From contig JAEUSB010000017.1 of NCBI GenBank assembly GCA_016788865.1, positions 81,128-145,127 of the forward strand: DNA of 64,000 nucleotides, written 5' to 3'. Positions 26,964 through 35,001 of this stretch are shown in pieces. How positions within the stretch are numbered: the stretch's first letter is position 1; each line of letters begins with the position of its first letter. This stretch comes from Leptospirales bacterium (lineage in GTDB: Bacteria; Spirochaetota; Leptospiria; Leptospirales; Leptonemataceae). The position numbers and the translations under genes were made by a program. The notes under the pieces are model-generated. The model worked only from the letters and a program-made list of their open reading frames with translations, ran no database searches and was not told where the DNA came from.

Positions 26964-28229
26964 ATGCGAAACATAGCAATTTTAAGCGAAAATCCGGACA
27001 TGAATCGCCGCATAGCCACAGCGTGTCTCAAGTTTGAGGATGAATTTTACCCGGTCTTTTTCTCAGATGAGAAATCGTTCGTTCAATACCTGAACTATGA
27101 ACTGCCTGAAATTGATATTATAGACTTCTCACTTCAACAGACGGAAGCCGGCCGTGCTTTTACAGAGATAAAAGATGACCCATGGCTGCACTTTGGTGGC
27201 AGCATCATCATTTACGAACGGCAGAAAGAAGAAGAGCTAATGGACAAGCTGCGTGGCATCAACGTGATTGCGCAGATTCAGAAGAATAAGATTGAGGCTT
27301 ACCTTCCGAGAGCTCTAAATGTACTCAGTCAACACCGCAGCATTCTGTTTCAACGTGACATCCACGCACTTCTACAATCCAATATTTCAGGCGAGTTTGA
27401 GATCGACACGGATCCCTTTGATGTTACCATCTACGCCAATCTGATCGCAAACTTCCTCTACAATTCAAACTTGATCAACATGGATCAAAAATACAATTGC
27501 AGCACGGCTCTCATGGAACTACTGTACAATGCAATTGAGCACGGGAATTGCAAGATCGGTTACGAGGAGAAGAAAGCGTGGCTCGAAGGTGGCAGCGATA
27601 TCATGGATTTGATTCGCAGCAAAGCAAGTGCGCCGGAAGTATTAGGCAAGAAAGTCTTTTTGAACTACAGAATCACTCCGGATCGTTCTTATTTCACTAT
27701 TCGCGATCAAGGGGAAGGCTTTGACTGGAAGAAGCATAGCAAGCTCGATTTGCAGCCAGAGGATTTGCATGGCCGCGGAATTCTGATTGCCCGCAACTAT
27801 TTGCAAGACGTGAGCTATAATGAAAGTGGAAATGCTGTCTCGTTTGAGATTGAACACTTACATGAAAGCAACGTCATACCACGCGTATTTACGGACCAGG
27901 AAGAAGTTGTATTTAACAAGGGTGATGTTGTGTTCCGCCAGGGGGAAACCTCAAGCCACCTTTACTATATCATTTCGGGACAGTTTGATATCATAGCCAA
28001 CGGCAGGAAAGTTTCAACTCTTAATCCGGCAGATATCTTCCTGGGTGAAATGTCTTTTCTATTAAACAATCACAGATCCGCTACGGTTGTATCCGTGGAA
28101 CGCGGCGAGCTGGTCAAGATTTCCAAAGAAGCATTCATCAATGCAATTAAGGAGCATCCACACTACGGGATATTCCTGGCTCGTCTCCTGGCACAACGGT
28201 TGGACCAGGTCCACGAAATAACTCCGTAG
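26964..28229 (+). CDS. Regulator with GHKL ATPase domain and cyclic nucleotide-binding domain
   Basis: A 421-residue cytoplasmic protein. Residues 1-125 look like a degenerate receiver-type domain (MRNIAILSENPDMNRRI start). Residues 150-300 form an RsbW-like GHKL ATPase: N box TALMELLYNAIEHGN, G1 box IRDQGEGFDW and G2 box LHGRGILIARN. Residues 305-421 form a cyclic nucleotide-binding domain with VVFRQGETSSHLYYIISG and GEMSFLLNNHRSATVV, including the Arg-Ser of the phosphate-binding cassette. I chose ATG 26964; GTG 26946 is also in frame. Probably an anti-sigma or partner-switch kinase controlled by a cyclic nucleotide (inference). Confidence 0.85.
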   Translation: MRNIAILSENPDMNRRIATACLKFEDEFYPVFFSDEKSFVQYLNYELPEIDIIDFSLQQTEAGRAFTEIKDDPWLHFGGSIIIYERQKEEELMDKLRGINVIAQIQKNKIEAYLPRALNVLSQHRSILFQRDIHALLQSNISGEFEIDTDPFDVTIYANLIANFLYNSNLINMDQKYNCSTALMELLYNAIEHGNCKIGYEEKKAWLEGGSDIMDLIRSKASAPEVLGKKVFLNYRITPDRSYFTIRDQGEGFDWKKHSKLDLQPEDLHGRGILIARNYLQDVSYNESGNAVSFEIEHLHESNVIPRVFTDQEEVVFNKGDVVFRQGETSSHLYYIISGQFDIIANGRKVSTLNPADIFLGEMSFLLNNHRSATVVSVERGELVKISKEAFINAIKEHPHYGIFLARLLAQRLDQVHEITP

Positions 28230-28264
28230 CTTAGCTGCAATCGTGAGCATCATCCTGGATGAGC

Positions 28265-28702
28265 TTATTCTCCGGTCTGTGGCTTCTTCTGAACGGCCCG
28301 GAAAACCAGTTTGTCATAGCCCAGGAAATTGATTACGATGGCGATTGCCAGCGGGACCAGCGTGGCAACAACCCAATGGTAGCCAGCTTCTGATAGGAAA
28401 TGAAACCCAATCTGGCGCAATATGATAGTAAGACCTGTCAGCAGGTGAAAATGCCAGAGTCGTTTCAGGTAATGTCCCTGCCGTTCCTTCCAGGTGAAGA
28501 AGGAATGGGCGTGGAAGCTGAATAAGATTGAGATTTCAGTGGATAGGAAGTGCGAGATGTTGCTTTCGAGATCCGTGGCATTGAGTTTCACCCATTCCAT
28601 GAGCACGTACATGGCGCCCATGTTGACGGCGAACGTAGCGGAGCCCGCAATTCCGTATCGGAACAGCTTGGTGTCCAGTAGCTGCATCAATCGAGTCCAC
28701 AT
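28265..28702 (-). CDS. GtrA-family membrane protein
   Basis: A 145-residue protein with four hydrophobic segments and the GtrA layout: FRYGIAGSATFAVNMGAMYVL at the N-terminus (quoted FRYGIAGSATFAVNM) and NFLGYDKLVFR near the end. GtrA-like proteins are thought to flip polyprenyl-phosphate-linked sugars in cell-surface polysaccharide synthesis. No glycosyltransferase partner is adjacent. It lies 48 bases downstream of the YgjP-like peptidase. Confidence 0.8.
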   Translation of the reverse strand: MWTRLMQLLDTKLFRYGIAGSATFAVNMGAMYVLMEWVKLNATDLESNISHFLSTEISILFSFHAHSFFTWKERQGHYLKRLWHFHLLTGLTIILRQIGFHFLSEAGYHWVVATLVPLAIAIVINFLGYDKLVFRAVQKKPQTGE

Positions 28703-28750
28703 GTCGGGGTAGTTTCCTGAGATTGCCCGATTGCGGCAACGAAAATAGCC

Positions 28751-29482
28751 TCAGCCAAAACGGAGTAGAATTCCGTTCCCGTGGGTCTTGAGCCACTTTC
28801 TGGCTGCCCGGAAGTCCGGCATGGCCCTCTCCACCACGGCCCAGAATCGTTTGGAGTGGTTTTGCTCGATGAGGTGCGCCAGTTCATGGACAACCAGGTA
28901 GTCGACTACGGATTGCGGGGATGCCAGGATCTTCCAGTTCAAACTGAGCGAACCCTTGCTTGAGCAGCTCCCCCACCGGCTGCGCATGCGGCGGACCGTG
29001 AATCGAGTTGGTTTTTTGCCGATCAACGGCGCATAACGTTCGATCGCAGTCTGGAAAATTGTTATGGCCTCCTTTCTGTACCATTTTTCGACAGTCTCGT
29101 AGGCTCCGCCTTTCCGGCTTTCCGGCAAGGCCAGGCTTCCGTCCGATTGTGTGGGGCGTCTCAGGCCTTTCTTGAAAGTCAGCCTGAGCTCTTGGCCCAG
29201 GAAAGGAATGGATTCTCCTTCAGAGTACAGGAGCGGCTCAATTCGAGGTCTGCTTGCATTCTTCTTGAGGCGTTTCTGAATCCAGGAAGTAGATTGCCTG
29301 AGGAAAGACTGAATTGAATACTCCGGCATGCGCATGGGAGCTCTGATTTCCATACGATTGTCAGGATAGACGATGATGCTGATCCGACGCCGACCTTTCT
29401 TGCGCACCAGCTCAGCTGAATAGTTGTCGCCAGCTACATTTAACGTATACGTCTTGAGGGATGACCGTTCTAGCTCCGGCAC
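28751..29482 (-). CDS. YgjP-like zinc metallopeptidase (M48-related)
   Basis: A 243-residue protein of the YgjP/DUF45 family. The zinc site is YLVVHELAHLIEQNHSKRFW, with the HExxH motif (HELAH) and the second histidine nine residues on. Other conserved blocks are RRRISIIVYPDNRMEIRAP, RWGSCSSKGSLSLNW and the C-terminal WLKTHG. GTG start. The function of the family is not well established; some members are linked to restriction-modification loci, but none is seen here. Divergent from the DUF4159 gene. Confidence 0.85.
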   Translation of the reverse strand: MPELERSSLKTYTLNVAGDNYSAELVRKKGRRRISIIVYPDNRMEIRAPMRMPEYSIQSFLRQSTSWIQKRLKKNASRPRIEPLLYSEGESIPFLGQELRLTFKKGLRRPTQSDGSLALPESRKGGAYETVEKWYRKEAITIFQTAIERYAPLIGKKPTRFTVRRMRSRWGSCSSKGSLSLNWKILASPQSVVDYLVVHELAHLIEQNHSKRFWAVVERAMPDFRAARKWLKTHGNGILLRFG

Positions 29483-29510
29483 AACGCAATACCGCAGAGC
29501 TTTCTGTTTT

Positions 29511-30248
29511 ATGCATCCATTTTATCTATTGGTAATACTCGGATTCCTGTTTCTGATTCTGGTTTCCATCCTGGCGCTCCTTCACGGCCGATCGATTCCC
29601 AATGGATCCCAGGCCCAGGCTGAAGGTGTATCCAGGGTTTCAACTCGCCGGCCTGGCTCGATTCAGCTGCGAACCCTCATCTATGACGAGGGGGACTGGG
29701 ATGCAAATCGTGGCTCACTGGAAAATCTGGCTATTTTCGCCCGCATGCACCTGGCGTTAGCCATAGACATTCTGCCGCCCATACGCGGCCGAGACTTGCG
29801 TGAGCAGGATTCCTTGTTTCTCTACGCGACAGGCCATCGCGGTTTCAATCTGCAAGGTCCAGATCTTGAGCAGTGGATCTTATATATCGAGCGGGGTGGA
29901 TTTTGTTTGATCGAAGACAACAATGGCATGGACATCGCGTTTCGTGCATTCGTGAACCGAAATTTTCCAGGCGCGCAAATGAGACCAATGTCCCGCGACC
30001 CGCAGATGTTTGCAAAACCATTCGCGCTGGATCAATATCCCAAGGTGATGGAGCACGATGGCCAGCCAGCACAGCTACTTCGCGTGGTAGATTCGCTGAA
30101 TCTATTTTATAGTTTTAGTTCAGACCTTGGCGATGGATGGGAGAGTCCACGGAGCCACCGGATACCGCAGTCGCGTAGAATTCCAGCCCTCCGAATGGGT
30201 TGCAATTTGATTCAGTTTGCGGCGAATTTGGCCGGTCCCGCGACTTAA
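29511..30248 (+). CDS. DUF4159 domain protein, membrane anchored
   Basis: A 245-residue protein with an N-terminal hydrophobic segment (MHPFYLLVILGFLFLILVSI) and a DUF4159 domain from about residue 55: LRTLIYDEGDWDANRGSL, FLYATGHRGFNL and GGFCLIEDNNGMDIAFRAF. DUF4159 often occurs as a cofactor-free, beta-alpha domain of unknown function beside gas-vesicle or MoxR/BatA-like genes; none is present here. ATG 29511 was chosen because the upstream in-frame part overlaps the divergent peptidase gene. Confidence 0.75.
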   Translation: MHPFYLLVILGFLFLILVSILALLHGRSIPNGSQAQAEGVSRVSTRRPGSIQLRTLIYDEGDWDANRGSLENLAIFARMHLALAIDILPPIRGRDLREQDSLFLYATGHRGFNLQGPDLEQWILYIERGGFCLIEDNNGMDIAFRAFVNRNFPGAQMRPMSRDPQMFAKPFALDQYPKVMEHDGQPAQLLRVVDSLNLFYSFSSDLGDGWESPRSHRIPQSRRIPALRMGCNLIQFAANLAGPAT

Positions 30249-30251
30249 GGG

Positions 30252-30297
30252 AATGCCGCCCTCGGCCTGGAAACGCCGAGCCGAGGAGGCATTTTTG
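30252..30297. terminator. Bidirectional-looking intrinsic terminator
   Basis: AATGCCGCCCTCGGC (30252-30266) can pair with GCCGAGGAGGCATT (30279-30292) in a stem of about 13 pairs with one bulge, followed on the plus strand by TTTTT (30292-30296). It falls between the convergent DUF4159 gene and the minus-strand miniprotein, so it probably ends the DUF4159 transcript. Confidence 0.55.
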
Positions 30298-30332
30298 GTT
30301 TCAGCGCGCAAGGCGCTGGCGGCGAGACCGAA

Positions 30333-30491
30333 TTACTTCTTAACGATTACCCAGACTGCGTGAATGATCCCTGGAACGTATCCAAAGAGTGTCAGCAGAA
30401 TATTCAGCCAGAAATGCATTCCAATGCCTTCCTGTAAGAATACACCGAGTGGTGGAAGGAGGATTGCGATTAAGATTCTAACTACGTCCAT
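30333..30491 (-). CDS. PMP3/YqaE-family membrane miniprotein
   Basis: A 52-residue protein with two hydrophobic helices: MDVVRILIAILLPPLGVFLQ followed by a loop and FWLNILLTLFGYVPGIIHAV. The LPPLGVFL and GYVPGIIHAVW blocks are the PMP3/YqaE (UPF0057) signature. Start ATG is preceded by AAGGAGC. These miniproteins influence membrane potential in yeast and stress tolerance in plants; bacterial roles are unclear. It shares a strand with the small secreted protein 11 bases upstream, so the two may be cotranscribed. Confidence 0.9.
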   Translation of the reverse strand: MDVVRILIAILLPPLGVFLQEGIGMHFWLNILLTLFGYVPGIIHAVWVIVKK

Positions 30492-30502
30492 TTGTTTGCT
30501 CC

Positions 30503-30907
30503 TTAATTTACTTCAAAAGTTGTTTCTGTAGTACTTGTGTTTCCTGATTGGTCGTGTGCGTTGATTGTGATCTTCCAGGTACCTACGAATTTGTCATCAT
30601 GTTCCTTGGGAGTCATCCAAAAATAAACATAATCCCAATCGTCCTGTGTTTCAATATCGACGTTGATGGGTTTGTTTCGGCGAGTATTGTCCTGAAGCTC
30701 AAACCGGGCATTGATCTTGTAGATCCCCCGGGGTTTGATGGTTGAGAAAACATGCACCTTGTCCGAGGACTTGAACTTCTTCTTACAACCGGAAGGCTTC
30801 CCCTTCTCGGCATCGACTCGCAGGCAGGTTTTGGGGGCCGAGAGAACGTCAGCCATCAAGACTCCGGGGACAAAAAACAAGGTAAGTGTAACGAGCAACG
30901 CTTTCAT
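30503..30907 (-). CDS. Small secreted beta-rich protein of unknown function
   Basis: A 134-residue protein with a signal peptide (MKALLVTLTLFFVPGVLMAD, cleavage near residue 19). The mature part alternates strands and turns (YKINARFELQDNTRRN, YVYFWMTPKEHDDKFVGTW, ITINAHDQSGNTSTTETTFEV) like an immunoglobulin-type domain. Two cysteines (TCLRVD and SGCKKK) are near the N-terminus. I recognise no named family. Start is preceded by GGGAGG. Last 11 bases before the YqaE-like gene. Confidence 0.75.
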   Translation of the reverse strand: MKALLVTLTLFFVPGVLMADVLSAPKTCLRVDAEKGKPSGCKKKFKSSDKVHVFSTIKPRGIYKINARFELQDNTRRNKPINVDIETQDDWDYVYFWMTPKEHDDKFVGTWKITINAHDQSGNTSTTETTFEVN

Positions 30908-30966
30908 GAAAGGACCTCCCTGATAGTTCTTAGGTGTACTTGCTTTCTAATTGTTCAACAAAAAAG

Positions 30967-31638
30967 CTAGAATCGCATTACCGGTACATCTACGACGATG
31001 GCCTGAGTGGGACATACATGAACGCATTGCCCGCAGCCGGTGCAATTCTTTGCAAAGGCAGGCAGGCCGTCCTTCCCGAGTGAGATGACTTTGTCCTCCG
31101 GACACTCGCGCACGCAAATCTTACAGAGCGATGAGCGGCTCACTTTGACTCCTGCAGGTTGCCGGCTGGCGTGATTGCGGCAAAGGTCTGGCTTGAGCCG
31201 CGCCATTCCAAACTTTGGTTTTGCCTTCTTCCTGAGCTTTCGCAGCGCCCCGGTCTCACAGGCTTCAATGCAGGGCGTATCCGGGCAAACTCGGCATGCA
31301 TTCAGGTTTGGATCGAGCAATGGACCGCTCCGCGGCCCCATCTGGAATAGCACGCCGTAGGGACAGGCAACGATGCAATCGGCGCAGCGGGTGCATGCCT
31401 TCTCGAATTTCTTTGCTTCTTTCAAGGCACCCGGCGGTCGGGCTAATCCACGTGGGCGTTCTGCCGGGGTAGCCGGTTGCTGCGCGGTGGGCGCGGCAGG
31501 GGGCACCTGTAGAGCTTTTGGATCGAGCAAGTTCGAAAAGGCCTGGAGGCGATTGTCTACCATGGCCCCCATGGGAGTTTTCATAACCTCCCGCGCAAGA
31601 TCCTTGACCCCTTTTTGAAAGAAGCTCTTCCGATTCAA
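30967..31638 (-). CDS. Polyferredoxin with three [4Fe-4S] regions, NapF-like
   Basis: A 223-residue soluble protein. Cluster motif one is CTRCADCIVACPYGVL, motif two CRVCPDTPCIEACETGAL, and the last CTGCGQCVHVCPTQAI; CKICVRECPEDK supplies further ligands, so three or four [4Fe-4S] clusters are possible. The order resembles NapF/MauM-type ferredoxins. The N-terminal 90 residues are low in cysteine and contain a Pro/Ala-rich stretch. No nitrate reductase or partner dehydrogenase is nearby, so the electron partners are unknown. Confidence 0.82.
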   Translation of the reverse strand: MNRKSFFQKGVKDLAREVMKTPMGAMVDNRLQAFSNLLDPKALQVPPAAPTAQQPATPAERPRGLARPPGALKEAKKFEKACTRCADCIVACPYGVLFQMGPRSGPLLDPNLNACRVCPDTPCIEACETGALRKLRKKAKPKFGMARLKPDLCRNHASRQPAGVKVSRSSLCKICVRECPEDKVISLGKDGLPAFAKNCTGCGQCVHVCPTQAIVVDVPVMRF

Positions 31639-31650
31639 GGCCGGTTCACA

Positions 31651-32025
31651 TCAAAGAGGCTTTTCTTCACTTGCGTCTTCTTCCGGAACTGTGCCCTGAG
31701 GCGTAAGCTTGTCAATGATGCCGGGCAAGATATCGCCCAGAAATTTAGATGCGTTTTCCGGTGAAACTCCGGCCTTCTGGGCAAGAGATTGGACCTTCTC
31801 GCTACCGAGGAATTGCTTGATTTGGTCAGGTGAGATCAACTTGTTCTCGCCTTTGCCAACCCAGGACTCTGCAAGCTCGCCGAGACCCTTTGTCTTCAGA
31901 TCAGAAACGACTCCACCCACACCCTTGTTCTTGAGAATATCCACTACACCAGAGATTAGGTCGGGATTTCCCGACTTTCCGCCAACTTCATTGGCCGCTG
32001 AAACGATTTTGTCTAATAAACCCAT
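31651..32025 (-). CDS. YidB-like DUF937 protein
   Basis: A 124-residue protein with the DUF937 pattern: MGLLDKIVSAANEVGGKSGN at the start, a glycine-rich segment (GVGGVVSDLKTKGLGELAES) and the tail KAGVSPENASKFLGDILPGI. Family members are small soluble proteins often encoded near stress or envelope genes; function unknown. Ends in an acidic tail. It precedes the polyferredoxin by 12 bases on the same strand. Confidence 0.75.
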   Translation of the reverse strand: MGLLDKIVSAANEVGGKSGNPDLISGVVDILKNKGVGGVVSDLKTKGLGELAESWVGKGENKLISPDQIKQFLGSEKVQSLAQKAGVSPENASKFLGDILPGIIDKLTPQGTVPEEDASEEKPL

Positions 32026-32115
32026 ACGATTGTATTACTCCCCGAGGGGCTGCGGGCAACCATTTTCGCATAAAAAGATGGGTCATTGATTCTCAATTTT
32101 TTCCGAAATTACAGT

Positions 32116-33093
32116 ATGCCGGAAGTATTGGAGAGACCTGTCCCGAGGCAGCGCCGGAAGCGCGGCCATCTTGAAGCGATGCCGGAAGGCCGTCCCAGGC
32201 TTTTCGCGGAGCGTCCCGGGCAGGTAAGGCTCATTCCTTGCAATGCCTGTGGCGGCATGCAGTTTACCCGACTCTTTGAAAAGGAATCGTCTCTGCGTGA
32301 AACATTCCAGGTAGTGCGATGCAAATGCGGGCTGGTCCAGGTCAACCCGCAGCCGGACTTGAAGGCCGTCATGCCTTACTACGCCGAGTCCTATTTCAAA
32401 AAGCGCACGGATCGAGGGTATGATAACTACTTTTCTGAGGCTCTTCGTGACGAAATTCGGCGGGTCTTTACGCTGAACCTCATGGACCTGAAATTTTTCG
32501 AATATGAGGCGAAGGCCCTCGAGTCCGGGAACAATCGTTCCCTCGACGTTGGTTGCGCAGCGGGATATTTCGTGGAGTACATGCGGGAACGGTCCTGGCG
32601 AGCGCAAGGCATTGAGCTTTCGCGGGCAGCCGGAACAGTGGCCAGGAAACGCGGATTGGACGTAACGATAGGCGATTTTCTTACAAGTGCTGAGATGATT
32701 CCCTCCACTTACGACGTGGTCTCGTTCTGGGCCTCAATTGAGCATATGCACGATCCCGCACGGGTGCTACGGCGTGCCCATGAAATCTTGCGTCCAGGTG
32801 GTCGCATGTTGCTTTCCACCTGTCGCTATGGCATTCTTGCAAGAATCCGTGGAAAGGCCTGGCGGTATATGAACGTGCCTGAACATTTGTATTTCTTTAC
32901 TCTGCGCGGGCTGGCAAAGATGGCCCGTAAGGTCGGATTTCGAGTGGTCAAGACGGTCACCTACGGGTCCGGGATGACAACGAAGAAGGACGCCGGCAGG
33001 GTCTATGAGACTATAAAGCGCTACGCCGATCCTACCGTTAAGTTCTTGAATCAAGGGGACATGATGGCGCTCCACCTTGAAAAAATGAGTTGA
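32116..33093 (+). CDS. Class I SAM-dependent methyltransferase
   Basis: A 325-residue protein. N-terminal zinc-ribbon-like cysteines (IPCNACGG and RCKCGLVQ, about residues 37-78) are followed by a methyltransferase domain with motif I NRSLDVGCAAGYFVEYM (about residue 140), then the acidic and VSFWASIEHMHDPARVLR region (motif IV). This is the layout of the C-terminal domain of NDP-sugar C-methyltransferases and related methyltransferases of surface polysaccharides. ATG 32116 was chosen over an upstream TTG; the substrate is not known. Confidence 0.8.
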   Translation: MPEVLERPVPRQRRKRGHLEAMPEGRPRLFAERPGQVRLIPCNACGGMQFTRLFEKESSLRETFQVVRCKCGLVQVNPQPDLKAVMPYYAESYFKKRTDRGYDNYFSEALRDEIRRVFTLNLMDLKFFEYEAKALESGNNRSLDVGCAAGYFVEYMRERSWRAQGIELSRAAGTVARKRGLDVTIGDFLTSAEMIPSTYDVVSFWASIEHMHDPARVLRRAHEILRPGGRMLLSTCRYGILARIRGKAWRYMNVPEHLYFFTLRGLAKMARKVGFRVVKTVTYGSGMTTKKDAGRVYETIKRYADPTVKFLNQGDMMALHLEKMS

Positions 33094-33126
33094 TTTTCTT
33101 TTGAGAGCTTCGCTGGATACCTAGCC

Positions 33127-33906
33127 TTGAAGATTCCGCTAGAAGACCTACGTAGAGAGATTCCAAAATCAGTAGAGAAGAGCAAGATTCTCAGTCTGGT
33201 CACGTACGCTTTGTCGGACTACGGCGAAGAGGTTTTGAAAATACTAGTTGGTTCTATACTAACTCGCTTCAATCGCAGTGATCTGTTCGATATCGTATAC
33301 ACGGCGGCCAAGGAACTGGTTGTAAACGCGACAAAAGCCAATCTCAAGCGCGCGCTCTTTCAGAAGCTAAACCTCGACATTGCGGACCCGGATCAATATA
33401 AGACAGGGATGGACTATTTTCGCGGGGCCCTTACCGAAGAGAAACTGCGCGGTTACAAGCAGACTTTTAAAGATTTCAATCTTCCAGTTGTCGCAACGTT
33501 ATACTACTCGCCGGATGTAATTCACATCAAAGTGAAGAATAACTTCCCGCTCCTCCCGGTTGAAGAAACCCGGATCCGTGAAAAATTCAGACAGGCAACC
33601 AGCTTCACCAGTCTGTTGGATTTCTTCATGGAGCATGGTGACGACACAGAAGGGGCTGGCCTCGGTCTGACTATGGTGGGAATCTTACTCGATGAATCAG
33701 GCGTTGATCGCCATGCCTTTACGCTTTACTCCAGCCAGAAATATGGGGAAACAGTTGCCCGCCTTGAGATCCCACTTTCGCCGGACTACGTTTCGCGGCG
33801 CAAAGTGTTTGAGGCAGAATTGCAAGAGAAGGGCATTCCTCCGGATGCGCTTAGATCGGACTTTGACTACAACTACAAGCAGTTTACGCGAAATCGTGCT
33901 CGCTGA
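33127..33906 (+). CDS. GHKL-type ATP-binding regulator
   Basis: A 259-residue cytoplasmic protein with a recognisable GHKL ATPase core: N box YTAAKELVVNATKANLKR (about residues 58-75) and the G2 box TEGAGLGLTMVGILLDESG (about 175-193), but no phosphoacceptor His or transmembrane segment. The N-terminal 50 residues and a mid-region with ITEEKLR-type helices are unique. It is probably a regulatory kinase or ATP-binding switch of the anti-sigma type; I have not recognised a named family. TTG start. The next gene begins six bases later. Confidence 0.7.
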   Translation: MKIPLEDLRREIPKSVEKSKILSLVTYALSDYGEEVLKILVGSILTRFNRSDLFDIVYTAAKELVVNATKANLKRALFQKLNLDIADPDQYKTGMDYFRGALTEEKLRGYKQTFKDFNLPVVATLYYSPDVIHIKVKNNFPLLPVEETRIREKFRQATSFTSLLDFFMEHGDDTEGAGLGLTMVGILLDESGVDRHAFTLYSSQKYGETVARLEIPLSPDYVSRRKVFEAELQEKGIPPDALRSDFDYNYKQFTRNRAR

Positions 33907-33912
33907 GTTTCC

Positions 33913-35001
33913 GTGGCTTCGGGAACGGAAAGAAAAGTCTGGATCCAGCTCGGGGCCGGTTCACTTGATCGCTTAGAGATTCGTAAAGAAACTCTCCCGC
34001 CACCCCAACCTGGCCAGGCTCGGATTCGGATCCGCGCAATTGGACTGAACTTTGCGGATGTGTTTGCATGTCTCGGGCTATACTCGGCTACGCCACGAGG
34101 GGATTTTATTCCGGGGCTTGAGTTCTCGGGTGAGGTGGAAGCCCTCAGTGATACTCCGTCGAGGAAGAAGGCAGGCTTCAAGAAAGGGGATCGCGTAATG
34201 GGCCTGATTCGGTTTGGAGCATACGCAACTCACTTGAACGCGGACCTTCGATACCTGTACAAGATTCCTCGAGAATGGTCGTTTGAGCAAGGCGCGGCAT
34301 TCCTTGCACAGGGCCTAACGGCCCAGTATGCGATAGCCCATCTGGGACATGTGCGCCGCGAGGAAACCGTTCTGGTTCAGTCCGCGGCCGGTGGCGTGGG
34401 GTTGCTCTCACTCTTCATTCTAAAGTGGATTGGGGCGCGAGCAATTGCAGTCGTTGGAAATCCTGAAAAGGCTTCCATGCTATCAGAAAGAATGAATCTT
34501 CCCTCCGGGGACATTATTGTTCGTCAGAAGGGATCCTTCGCGCAGCTCTTGCACGAGGCTGCCCCGGATGGCGTGGACGTAATCCTCGACGCAGTTTATG
34601 GAAAGTATTTCAAAGCTCAATACAATGCGCTTCGCGCGGGCGGACGCTATGTTCTATTTGGCGCGGCTGATTTGATGCCATCCGGGTCTTCCGTAAACTA
34701 TGCTACTCTTGGCATTAAGTATTTGAGTCGCCCCCGAATTGACCCCCTTCAAATGATTTCTGAAAACAAAAGTCTGCTTGCCTTCAACCTGATATGGCTC
34801 TGGGATCGAATTGATTTCCTGCGCGATATGTTCGAAGATATGATGAAGTTGCCCTGGAAATCGCAACCACCGATAGTTGGGCGGACTTTTTCCTTTGAGG
34901 AAGTACCCAGCGCAATGCGATTTTTTCAAAGTGGCAAGAGTGTGGGAAAAGTGGTAATCAAGCCGGCTTCCGACACCGGTAGAGCGCACCGGGTCCCGTG
35001 A
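33913..35001 (+). CDS. MDR-superfamily quinone reductase-like dehydrogenase
   Basis: A 362-residue protein of the zinc-independent MDR family. The cofactor domain has VQSAAGGVGLLSLFILKWIG (about residues 155-175), then AVVGNPEKASM. The N-terminal GroES-like domain has GLNFADVFACLGLYSATP and PGLEFSGEVEA. No structural zinc Cys cluster is seen, so it is a quinone-reductase or VAT1-type NADPH enzyme. GTG start. Its end overlaps the next gene by four bases (GTGA), so both oxidoreductases are coupled. Confidence 0.85.
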   Translation: MASGTERKVWIQLGAGSLDRLEIRKETLPPPQPGQARIRIRAIGLNFADVFACLGLYSATPRGDFIPGLEFSGEVEALSDTPSRKKAGFKKGDRVMGLIRFGAYATHLNADLRYLYKIPREWSFEQGAAFLAQGLTAQYAIAHLGHVRREETVLVQSAAGGVGLLSLFILKWIGARAIAVVGNPEKASMLSERMNLPSGDIIVRQKGSFAQLLHEAAPDGVDVILDAVYGKYFKAQYNALRAGGRYVLFGAADLMPSGSSVNYATLGIKYLSRPRIDPLQMISENKSLLAFNLIWLWDRIDFLRDMFEDMMKLPWKSQPPIVGRTFSFEEVPSAMRFFQSGKSVGKVVIKPASDTGRAHRVP

